Shown here in pieces: positions 53,880 to 64,000 of a stretch of 64,000 nucleotides of DNA. The translations under genes and the position numbers were made by a program. The notes under the pieces are model-generated. The model did no database searches and was not told the DNA's origin. It saw only the letters and a program-made list of their open reading frames with translations. The first letter of the stretch is position 1. Each line of letters begins with the position of its first letter. The DNA is taken from NCBI GenBank assembly GCA_030280995.1, contig JASXTE010000004.1, positions 14,104,501 to 14,168,500 on the forward strand, in the 5' to 3' direction. The stretch is from Hemileia vastatrix (Eukaryota; Basidiomycota; Pucciniomycetes; Pucciniales; Zaghouaniaceae).

Positions 53880-54974
53880 TGTAGTCTTCCAACATTGGCA
53901 GGGGCCTTTTTTGTGTGAATTGGCGCTGTTTGTGCATGTCTTAATTGACATCTGTTAAGGAATTGGGTATTTTTCTGGTTTTATTCCGTGGATATTGGGT
54001 CTGCGGGTATGTGGGTACTATCATTGGATAGCCACAGTTTTTCTCTATATTTTGTGTCTTGTAGAAATTTTTCATATTCTAAGTTTTAAGGGGTCACTTC
54101 CTCATTTTTCAATTATAAAAGATAGCTGTTTAATTTTGTTTTTCGTGTTTTACGGGCTAACCTTAAGTCTTAAGGGTAAGTGCTTAGTACCATTGTATAG
54201 GGCTAATTTTTCTCTATATTTCATGTCTCAATGTTGTTATAGTGAAATTCCGTGTTTTAAAGGTTTTAGTAGTTCTAGCTAATTTTTCTAAGTAGATTAG
54301 TTGTTTTTATTGGTTTTCTGGCTTCAGGGAGGCTGGGCCGCTTCAGGCGGCACCTCCGATGTCGGGCTGCCCCCCCACCTCTGTTTTAGAAGGTTGGGGA
54401 GCACTTCAGGAGGGTTTTTTATTCAGTTTGGCAGGTACAGGCACCAGATTGGTGGGTGTGCATGGGCTCTTAGATAGTGGTCTGTGTGTACATAGTGAAT
54501 AAGACAGTTTGGGGCAACCTTAATTATCATACAACCATCCGGAGGTGATATCATTGTTCCTCACTCAGTTTTCACTGTTTTTCTGGCCACAATTTGGCTG
54601 TGTTTGTTGCAAGTGAGTTCTTCATTTAACTTAACTTTGGAAACTGTTTTCTATGTTATAGTCTTGCAAGCTATAGCAAGTATTATTGCTGTCTCTGGTG
54701 TGGATTTGCAGCCTACATCAAGTTTCTTTGCTGTCTCTGGTGTGGACATTGGTCTACATTTCAGTTCTTTTGTATGGTAGTCTGTCTGGTGACTACTTTC
54801 TTGGCTCATCAAGCAGTCAAGTGTGTTGAAAAGGAGCTTTAGCAAGCAGGAACCAACTTATCTAGCATGTAAATCTCCTTCTATTTATCTAAAGGGACAA
54901 GGGATTTTCTCTCTGGTTTTTCTCCAACTCCCTTGGTCAAGGCCTATAGCTAGTACTATAGGATTGTCTACATT
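53880..54974 (+). repeat. X 3' LTR
   Basis: 1095 bp, TGTAGTCTTCC to TCTACATT. It carries the uninterrupted ACGG site (about 54153) that Y used in the 5' LTR. Copia coding sequence resumes right after it. Confidence 0.92.
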
Positions 54975-57900
54975 GGTAATGGAAAGATTATCTATGGACA
55001 GGGAATTGGGTCACTAAAAGTATCCAATTATCAAAATTGTTCAATGCTACTCACCAATTGTTTATGCGTCCCAGACTTAGGATGCAACCTCATAGCACTA
55101 TTTCCACTCACCAGTTAAGGCGTTTCTCCTACTGCCGACACCGAAGGCATCATTACCTTTAAAGAAGGTGAAATAATTGTTCTCACTTGAGAAAAGAAGG
55201 CTGAATCTAACCTCTTACATATCAATGCCTCTTTTGGTGGGCAATCACAATTATCATTCATCGCTTCATCAAGTACTGACTTAAATTTGTAGCATAATCG
55301 CCTTGGTCATTCAAATTACCCCTACCTGAAAATTCTCCTTAACAGCCTAAACATTAAATGCAGCAATCACAATAGCGATGACTTTTTGAAAATTGCGTTC
55401 ATGCATAGATGCACAAGTTTCCATTTCCGGGACATTTCCCAAAGGCTACTAGACCTTTATAATATGTGCATTGTGATTTGGGGGGGAGATTTTTGGAAAC
55501 AGTAGGGGGGCATCATTACTATTTCAGGTTGACAGAGGCATATTCTTCATACTGTTTTATTTATCTACTTAAAAGGAAGTCAGACACATTTTTTAAATTT
55601 GATCAATTCAAATATAATGCTGAAAATCTTACCAAATAAAAAATTTTAAACCTTGTGTGCAATGAGGGAGGAGAATTTGTAAATAAAAAATTTGAGTAAC
55701 TCTCATCACTGAGTGGATTCAAAATTGTAATTACGGCACCACACACACCTCAGCAGAATCATATCTCTGAGAGAGGTAACAAAACTACTATCGAAATGGC
55801 CAAAGCCCTGTTATTTAAGTCCGGATTGCCACTTAAATATTGGGGAGAAGCGGTTACAACTTCTTTCTACATTGAAAATCGATTACCCAGAAAAGCAAAC
55901 AATGAGATGAAGACCCCATTTGAAATGCTCTTCAATCAAAAGCCTAATATCAGTCACATCAAGACTTTTGGGTGCACAGCTTATTTGTTAGTTCAAAAAC
56001 AAGTAAGAGGAGGTAAACTCAACAAAAACGTCATTAAATGTTGTCTGCTAGGATTTCACAAGGAACACAAGTCATATCGTCTGTTAAACTTGGAGACCAA
56101 AAAGGTGATGTATTCACATAATATAGTTTTCAATGAAAACACATTTCCAAACCTTAATAATGAGAATGCGCACACTTCTTGGCCAAGCTTATCAAGAGAT
56201 ATACTTGCTTCTGTTCCTTATGAACCAAGAACTTCAGAACAACTGCTGTCTCCAGTGAACAAAGAGGAAGAAACAGGAAACAATCAAGAGACCGCTGATA
56301 ACTCTCAATCAGACCAGTGCCCTACCTCCAGATTCTGGGAATATGGCACAACTAGAATTGTAGCCCCAAGAAACATAAGTTCCAAGATTGACCCCAACAA
56401 CATTATTGAGGGAAGACGCACAAGAAGTGGACAAGCCTTAATTTGCAATAACAATACAAGCCATTCCATTGAGACAGCTTTAGAAGCCTACATTCCCATA
56501 TCAGAAGTTCACAACACTCCTAAATATCACAACAAAGAAATCAATTCCCCTGACGCCAACAAATGGATCAAAGCTATTAACTCAGACATCACTTCACTGG
56601 AAATGCAAAAAGTATGGGATATTGTCATCTGCCCTGAAAATTTGAAACCCATTGGGAGCACATGGGTATTCAAGATCAAACTTGATCATGAAGGGAACAC
56701 TAGTAAGTATAAGGCATGCTTGTGTGCACAAGGGTTCTCACAAAAATATGGTATCAATTATTCAGAGACTTTTGCACTAACCGGCCTGCTTACAACACTC
56801 CAGTGCCTGATAGCTTTAGCAGCAGATGAATCATGGAAATTACACCAAATGGACTCAAAAAGTGCTTTCACCAATCGGGTACCCAACAAGACCATTTACA
56901 TGAAACTCCCAAAAGGATTAGAAGTTCCCACAGGTCTGAGTCACCCAGTTTTGCTGCTAAGAAAATTATTATACGGACTAAAACAAGTATCACGTTGCTG
57001 GTACCAGCTAGTACACAACTTCTTCATCAACAATAACTTCACCTGCAGCTCATTATACTCAGCTCTCTTTATTCATCAAGACAGTTCAAAAACTTGTTTT
57101 GTCCATTTTCAGGTTGATGATTTCTCCATCTGCGGAAAAGACATGAATTGGGTCAAAAAATGCATCTCTGACCACTTTGAGATGGAGGATTTAGGCAAAG
57201 AAAAAATGATTCTTGGAATAAGAATATCAAAAGATTTGAACGCCAGGATTCATATATCACAATCAAAAGAAATAAAAGCTATCCTGGCTAATTATGACAT
57301 GAACAATTGTAGAATTATGTCGTCTTCTATGGTTCCCAAAACCCTCCTAACTCCTGCTAGCGACAAAGAACATAATTCATTCATTATGCAAAACCTCAAC
57401 CACCCCAGTGCCATTGGACACCTCAAATAACTTGTGCAATGCAAAAGACCTGACCTTGACTTTGCCTGCAGTCACTTATCCTAGTTATTCAATAAACCTG
57501 GACAAGCACATTGGGATGCGTTCATTTGAGTCCTTAACTACTTGCAAGGAACAATCAACAATGTGTTAACCTATTAGGTGCAATAAACTGGAAACAACAT
57601 TCTTCAGGGTTTCTGTGACTCAGACTGGGGAGGTTGTCAGATGACTAGATGCTCCACCACTGGTTATATTTTCACCCTCAATGGAAGTGCTTTCAGCTGG
57701 TGCACCAAGAAGCAAAACACTGTTTTTTTAAGTGTCACAGAAGCGGAATACAAGTCACTCACAGAATGCGGACAAGAAGCCATATGGATCAAGAACCCCT
57801 CTTCTGAACTCAAAATCCCTTCACTTGATCTTAACAAACCAATAAACTTACACTCTGACAACCAACAAGACATCTCTCTCGCCAAAAACCCAATTTATCA

Positions 57901-58089
57901 TTCTTGAACAAAGCATATTGACATTCAAATACATTGGATTTGCGAGCAAGTGGAAAATAAAAGGTTTGTTCTAAAGTATCATCCCACTGGGATTATGCCA
58001 GAAAATATGCTAACAAAACCGGGGCTAAGAGTCAAGCTAAAAAAAACCTCAAATTCATAAATGCCAATGATGGATTACTCAATGAGAGA
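54975..58089 (+). pseudogene. pol: C pol: protease end, integrase, RT, RNase H (Copia)
   Basis: It continues the Copia polyprotein. 54975-55795 (GNGKIIYGQGIG, then an HNRLGHSNYPYL pre-integrase zinc finger) is full of stops and frame changes, and the integrase core is barely readable. 55796-57429 is open: integrase end (MAKALLFKSGLPLKYWGEA, GCTAYLLV), then RT with the WVFKIKLDHEGN start, YSETFAL and catalytic QVDDFSICG. Stops at 57428, 57481, 57527 and later break RNase H, seen as SDWGGCQ ... STTGYIF and TEAEYKSLTE. No function remains. Confidence 0.88.
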
Positions 58090-58092
58090 GGG
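58084..58092 (+). other. C polypurine tract
   Basis: GAGAGAGGG directly upstream of the TGTCAG LTR start. Confidence 0.6.
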
Positions 58093-58604
58093 TGTCAGAT
58101 TCAAAAACGTCCTCATAACCCATCGTTGACTATACACCTCTCCAACATCTATTATTCAACACAACTCTATGCCACTTTCCCTTTCTTGGCCAGCCTAACC
58201 CATTTGGTATGCTCAACGCTTCAAGTAACTTGTGTAGCTTCTCAATGATCATAGAATAGTTTATGTTTATGAGATTGATGGAGATTATTTATTAGAATTA
58301 CATATATATATATATAGTCTCTACTCAATTGTTATTCTTCATCGATCTCTTTATTTTTCTTTATTATTTTATTTTGATCACTTCTAGTTTTACTTACCAG
58401 TAATACAATTTTTATTTGCGCTACCACTCCTTGTATTAGGACTACAGGTTGGCACATTGATCTCATTGCCACTGACTCCCCTGAAATTACTGATAGGGCA
58501 TCATTGGCTCTGCTCTAAGGTCGGCACATTGATCTCATCACCACTTACTCCCCTGCAATTACTGATAGGGCATCATTGGCTCTGCTATAAGTTTTAAATT
58601 GACA
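58093..58604 (+). repeat. C 3' LTR
   Basis: TGTCAG to TTGACA. It contains a tandem duplication of about 72 bp (58448-58592) around CACATTGATCTCAT and CATCATTGGCTCTGCT that is single in the 5' LTR. It is followed by GTCCT, the right target duplication. Confidence 0.78.
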
Positions 58605-59973
58605 GTCCTGTGATGAGAAAAAAATGAAGAGAAAAGTGATAAGAAGAAATTTTTTTATCAGTGATGGGTAGATGATGAAGTGAAAGTGGAAGTGGAAGTT
58701 TAGTAGGTTGGATGTGGGGTATTGTGCATGGAATTGGTTTTGTATTTTTATGCAAAGTGTGGGAAGTCTTTCAAGACTTTAAAATAAACACTGTGGACAG
58801 TCCATCAAGACTTTAAACTGAAAATGGTATAGTCCCCCAAGACTTTAAACTGTGGATGGTTTGATGGTTGAGTCCTTCAGGACTTATATACTGATAATGT
58901 GGTGTTTGTGTGATTCTGGAAGAGGGCATCCAAAGGGGGAGTCTCTGAATTTAGTTTAGGCAAGTGTGGGGGTAACTGATGAGCTGGCTACTCTGTAGAA
59001 CAGTTGCCCCAGAATGTTAGTTTATTTACTTGGTCTTTAATATTTTGATCTATGGTTCTGTATTTATTATTTAGGTTTTGAGCCCCCCAAGACTATCAAC
59101 TGAGGGTTTTGAGTCCCCCAAGACTATAAAATGAGGGCTGTTAGTCCCCCAAGACTTAAAACTGAAAATGAGTCCACCAAGACTGTAAACTGAGGAATTT
59201 CATATGATTGGATACATTCAGGAAGTCTGGATGGTTGTCAAGAATTTTCATTTCTAAGTCAAAAGTTCATTCAAGAGTCAATTTGCAGAAGAGGATCAAG
59301 AGATTAAACAAAGTGTTCAGCATTAGCCTTGAGCTGGTGGATTAGGTTTTCATTTTCTCAAGGTCTTGTGGATCTCTAGCAGAAGTGGATTGGAAGTATA
59401 TTTGTAGAAGTTGTTTTTGTTCATAGGAGTGTTGTTAGAACTTAAACTTAATGGTAGGTAAGTGGTTAGGTGTTGGTGTTTCAATGGATCCTACATTGTC
59501 ATCATCACTGTCAGAAGATGGAGGAGCTGAGAAGTCATCAGTTTTAAAAGTAGAAGGAAGGAATAAAGGTTTTTACCATCAGATGGACAAAGAATGGTGG
59601 AATAGGTTGCTTTAGTAGTTTTGGAAAGCTTTTTGAAGGGTTTAATTTGTTGACTAATCTGGGTATCAGGATGGTTGGCCTGGATTTTTTGGTGCTGGTA
59701 GAAGATGGACCAGGTTGATATGGAGGTGAAGCTGTTGCAGATGATAATGGATCAGGTCTATAGCAAGTCTTCTTTCTGGATTGGAAGACATCACAGGAGT
59801 TTTTGTATGGATGAGCTGGTGGTGTGATGGTGCAGATCAGATTATTTTCAATGCAGTATTGGCAAGGGCCCATGTCAGAGGCAGTTTTTGAAAGAAAGTT
59901 GAACATGGTGTATCTGATGAAGAAGAATGTAGAAATTCTCTAATGGAGGGAGGATTTGGTCTTCCAATATTGA
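58605..59973 (+). mobile_element. U, right part of the F2 element
   Basis: It begins with the leader of antisense gene B cut off at 14643. Then come eight H1 copies (58768-59195), H2 (58969-59010, GGGGTAACTG with CAGTTGCCCC), antisense gene A (minus), a PPT (59945-59954) and only about 18 bp of 3' LTR (TTTGGTCTTCCAATATTG). The LTR is cut off at about 59972. Confidence 0.75.
59300..59906 (-). pseudogene. Antisense zinc-cluster protein A of U, broken
   Basis: It starts at 59906 (MFNFLSKTASDMGPC). Clusters: C-x2-C-x6-C intact, the second is C-x2-F-x6-C, so one ligand is lost. It has a frame change near 59640 after ILIPRLVNKL; the remainder matches V in other frames with stops down to about 59300. 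Confidence 0.7.
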
Positions 59974-60559
59974 AACACCACGGGAAATCTAGGGGTGAAT
60001 TGCTAGCAATGTCCTCTCTTGAAATTTAGAGTGTCCCTTAATTATGCCAGGTTTATGAATACTTTATAAACATAAGTAAATTAGAGTTAGATTTACATTT
60101 ATTCTCAGATTGATTATAGACAGAATATCAACTGATTCCAAATTATGCACAAGTTGATCCTCCAGAACTTGATTTTGGTCCTCTGATGAGAACAAATTGG
60201 GCACAAATTGATCTAACCTAAGCTTATGCATATATAATAATTCAGGATACTTGCTCTATTAAATTTGATAATAAAAAAAATATTGATGAATTTATGTAAA
60301 AAAAATTAATATGTAAGATATTAAATTATAAATTTAGGCATCATAGGAGGGCACGTAATAGAACCTAATTATACTATGTGACACCTTAATACTGTATCAC
60401 GCAGTTTGAAACATTTAAAACAAAATGAGTCATAATGGGCAATGAAATTGCTTGGACAGACTCTTTCAAAATTAATACTGACCATAATACACAAGTATGA
60501 AACCTTGGCATCTATCCAATAAAAGATTTTCCTTCTGATAAATGGATTTTTCTCAGTTA
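59974..60559. other. Unassigned sequence
   Basis: AT-rich. I see no ORF or hairpin family and no clear match to the other elements in the window. It abuts the truncated U LTR on the left and the satellite on the right. Confidence 0.4.
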
Positions 60560-63500
60560 CTACCTGCTAAAAAGTGTCCTTCTGAGGTTTGTCTGACCTT
60601 CAGGGTGGTAATTTGGCCACATCACACTACTTCTATTTCAATGATTGACCAAAACATCATCCTCATTCCCATCTAAAGAGTTGATCTCATCTGACTGTGG
60701 CTGATCAAAGGGGTCCACCACAAGTTTAGCCAAAATTTTGGTGAACACTTTTTTGATGGATAGTGACTAACTGGTGCTTTCTGAAATTGTCCACCTCAAG
60801 TTAGGATAAACTTCAGGAGGATAAATTTATTATAAATACCAAATTAACTGAAGAATACTTTTGCCCTAGCTACTCTGCATCATAAAAGTGTCCAACTGAG
60901 TTTAGCCATAATTCAGGTAGACACTTTTGGAAAGGCACAGTCTGATGGGTTTAATATCTATATATGGCAATAAGTATCAGTTTTTTATCAAAATGGAACT
61001 AGAATTAATTTAATATGGCCAAAGTGTCCACCTGAAGTTTGGCCAAAATACAAGTGGAAATTTTTATGACAATTACTTGATGAAATGAAGAAGACTTGCA
61101 ATTACTTTCCATCATAAAATTTTCAACCTTAAGTTTATCAAAAATTGTGGTGACATATTTTCCAGATCCAGTCATATGGGATCAACTCTCTATATGACAA
61201 TGAGAATCAATTTTTAGTCAATCATGGCATTAGAAGTAATTTTATATGGAAAAACTTTCCACCTGATTTTTGGCCAAAAATAAGTTGGAAATGTTTATGA
61301 GGAATACTATATTAACTAAAGAAGACTTGCACCCTACTACTGTCCATCATAAAAGTGTCCAACAGAAGAATTCTCAATTTTGTGGTTGACACCTTTGGCC
61401 TGGTCCAGCCATATGGGATCAATTCTGCATATGGAAATGAGGATTTAATTTGGTCAATCATGGTACTAGAAGTAATTTGATATATATAAAGTGTCCAACT
61501 AAATATTGGAAAAAAATCAGTTGAAAACTTCATTTAGTTTTTCAAAAAATCAAATTAAGTAAAATTTTATTCCTGATGATGCCCATTTTATCCAACACCT
61601 CTTCTGAGCCTTGAAAGTAGGCATTTAGCTTGAATTTTGAATTTCATATAAAATCCCTATTATTCAACCTATTTCTTTTTATCCCTTTTTTTTCTTTTAG
61701 ATATCAATTAATTTTATGTAAAAAAAATCATTTTCATAATTTTTTACATGTATTTAATAGAATTATTAAAGGTTTAACATCACCCTGTAAGCATTTGGCA
61801 CATGTTTTTTTGCTATACTAATAAAAATAATAATATACTGGTAACAAAAAATTGATCAAATGATAAAATATTAATAAAACAGAAAGATCAAATACCAGTG
61901 GATATGTTTTAAAAAAATACCAGTTGCACTGAAGAAGAGCTGCACCCTAGATACTCACCATCAAAAAAGTGTCCAGCACAAGTTCTGCCGAACTTGTGCT
62001 GGACACTTTTGGTCAGTTGCAGTCATATGAGATCAATTCTCGCTATGGCAATGAAAAAAGTTTTTTGGATAAAAAACTTCACTTGAAGTAGTTTTACATA
62101 GCCAAATTTTCTACCTAGATTTCATCCAAACCACAGGTGCACAATTTTTTATCTTCGAAAAAAAGTCAATTTAGTACAATTTATCCCTGATGGCTCTCAT
62201 TCGCTTCAACACCTCTACTGGCCTTTGATAGTAGGAATATTACTTGGATTTCTTTTTTCATATTTGATGCCTTTAACTTAATTTTTTATTCCTAATATTG
62301 CTTTTTGATGTCAATTAATAATTTTTATAATAAATTATTTTCATATTTTATACATTTATTTAATAATATTATAAATGGAATAAAATCACCTGGTATGCAT
62401 TTGGCACATGAGTTTTTTTTATACTTATAAAATTAATAATATAATGGTGCCCAAAATTAATCAAATGATATTAATGAGTGAGGAACAAATATAAAATACC
62501 AGTAGACATGTTTGTAAGAAATACTAGATGAACTGAAGAAAAATTCTACCCTAGCTACTCTACATTTAAAAAGTGTCCAGCACAAGTTGGGCGGAACTTG
62601 TGCTGGACACTTATGGTCAGGTGCAGTCAGATTGGAGCAATTCTCTCTATGGAAATGAAGATAAATTTTTGATATAAAATTACACTAGAAGTAGTTTGAT
62701 ATGGCAAAATTTTGATGCTGAAGTTTTGGTAAAGCTCAAGTGGATTTTTTTTTTATTTTTACAAAAAAGAAAATTTAGTGCAAGTTTATCCCTGATTGTT
62801 CTAATTTAATTCAACATCTCTTTTTTCTGTTTATGGCAGGAATTTTATTGGATTTTAATTTTTATCTTTGATTTCTTTTATTTTACTTTATTCCTCTCAT
62901 ATTGCTTTTGTAAAGAAGTTTTTTTTTTGTAAAATAAATCATTTTCATATTTTTTTACCTTTATTTAATAATATTATAAAAGGTGTAACATCACCCAGTA
63001 TTCATTTGGCACACAATTTTTTGCAATACTGATAATATTAATAATATAATGGTGACAAAAAATTAATCAATTGATAAATATGAGTGAGGCACAAAAATTT
63101 AATAACAGTGGAAATGTTTATAAGAAATTTCAGATGATTAAAAATGACTTGCACCCTGGATACTCTTCATGATAAAAGTGTCCAGCACAAGTTTGGCCAA
63201 ACTTGTGATGGACACTTTTGGTTGCATGCTGTCAGAGGCAATAAATTCTTTTTATGGAAATGAGACTGAATTATCACTCCATCATTGCACTGAAAGTAGT
63301 TTTACATAGACAAATTGTCCCCTGAAAGTTTGTCCAAACCTAAGGTAGACAATTTTTTCCTTTGGTAAAAAGTAAATTTGATCCATGTTAATCTATGATG
63401 GTGCCCATTTTTTCTGAAGCCTCTACTGGCTCATGATAGCAGAGATTATACTTAATATCTTTATTTCATGTTTGATCTCTTTAATTTTAATCTTACCCTT

Positions 63501-64000
63501 TTATTTATCCTTTAGCTTTTAGATATCAATTTTATTATTGTAAAACTGATAACTTTCACATTTTTTTATATTTATTATATTATATTATTAAAGTTGTAAA
63601 ATCATCCAGTGTACATTCATTACACATTTTTTTGCTATACTAAAAACATTAATAATATAATGGTGACTAAAAAATAATCAAATAATAAATATAGATGACA
63701 CAGAAAGATCAAATACCCATAGACATTTTTAAAATGAATATAAGATTAACTGAAGAAGACTTGCACCCTAGCTACTCTCCATCATAAAAGTGTCCAGCAC
63801 AATTTCAGCTGAGCTTTTGCTGGACACTTTTGGTTGCATGCAGTCAGATGGGATTAATTTACTCAATGGAAGTTAAAATGAATTTTTGCTCAATCATTGC
63901 ACAAGAAGTAGTTTTATACTGCTATACTATCCTCCTGATTTTTAGGAAAACATCAGGTGGACACTTTTATTAATTTTAAAAAAAAGAAAAAATATTCCAA
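60560..64000. repeat. Satellite array, period about 605 bp, with inverted repeats
   Basis: A block containing TTGCACCCTAGCTACTCT and AAAAGTGTCCAGCAC recurs at about 61965, 62569, 63174 and 63786 (spacings 604, 605, 612), with more divergent versions at about 60885 and 61341. Each of the four carries an inverted repeat: 20 bp, perfect at 61965-62010 around CTGCCG. A second weaker inverted-repeat motif (TGTCCACCTG with CAGGTGGACA) lies between. The array runs off the window end. No coding sequence. Confidence 0.8.

Larger units (their letters stand above)
16082..54974 (+). mobile_element. X, F2 Gypsy element containing Y and Z
   Basis: Outer bounds of X. Its own sequence is 16082-16357 and 40960-54974. 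It has both LTRs, a PBS, gag-protease, pol, 3' noncoding modules, two antisense genes and a PPT. LTRs differ by about 4 percent over the first 276 bp by eye, and all genes are broken. It lies inside the Copia protease. A clear target duplication is not visible. Confidence 0.88.
14644..58604 (+). mobile_element. C, Ty1/Copia element containing X, Y and Z
   Basis: Outer bounds of the Copia element. Its own sequence is 14644-16081 and 54975-58604; the rest is nested insertions. Reading order (LTR, gag, protease, then integrase, RT, RNase H) is that of Ty1/Copia. LTRs differ at roughly a tenth of positions by eye, and the pol is riddled with stops, so it is an old copy. Confidence 0.85.

Noticed and set aside
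61965..62010. Perfect inverted repeat as terminal repeats of a DNA transposon
   Set aside because: The arms are only 6 bp apart and recur every 605 bp in a tandem array; there is no element body between them.
1..64000. Host genes, tRNAs or rRNA
   Set aside because: I looked for intron-containing conserved proteins and for tRNA-like cloverleaf boxes and saw none; a tRNA or protein homology scan would be needed to exclude small ones.

Overview
This is a fungal transposon graveyard. I find no cellular single-copy gene, tRNA or rRNA in it. The window is AT-rich and almost entirely LTR retrotransposons: two related Ty3/Gypsy families (called F1 and F2 here), one Ty1/Copia element, one gag-only element and a satellite array. 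Short GT-AG introns (66 and about 69 bp), Zn2Cys6-like cysteine spacing, and gag/pol types that I associate with rust fungi suggest a large, repeat-rich basidiomycete genome, probably Pucciniales. That is inference; the species cannot be read from the sequence.

Layout. 27-3145: decayed F1 element W (5' LTR, PBS, broken gag), cut by the 3' end of a minus-strand F2 element V (3146-6727). 6728-7574: plus-strand F2 3' noncoding fragment. 7586-12199: 0.6-kb repeats flanking a minus-strand gag-only element T. 12930-59973: a five-level nest. F2 fragment U (12930-14643 and 58605-59973) holds a Copia element C (14644-58604). C holds F2 element X (16082-54974). X carries minus-strand F1 element Y (16358-40955) in its 5' LTR. 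Y carries plus-strand F1 element Z (21066-33795) in its integrase. A solo LTR (43901-45077) also sits in X's protease. 60560-64000: a satellite with a period near 605 bp and hairpin-forming inverted repeats.

Z is the only uninterrupted, apparently complete element. It has LTRs, a PBS, gag-protease, a -1 frameshift site, pol (RT, RNase H, integrase with GPY/F module), a structured 3' noncoding region, a polypurine tract and an antisense gene. Decay broadly follows nesting depth: U and C are the most broken, X intermediate, Y open apart from Z.

The most unusual content lies in the 3' regions of the Gypsy elements. (1) Genes on the strand opposite gag-pol encode proteins that begin with two C-x2-C-x6-C clusters, a Zn2Cys6-like spacing with the basic residues in the second cluster instead of the first. 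One copy in Z (spliced, 315 aa) and one in V (213 aa) are intact. (2) A set of hairpins is shared by F1 and F2, and their stems change in a compensatory way between copies. One of them, H1 (4-bp stem, 6-nt loop, TTAAACTG tail), occurs dozens of times, both in noncoding arrays and inside the pol reading frame. I consider the antisense zinc-cluster genes plus the hairpin set the best candidate for an undescribed system here.
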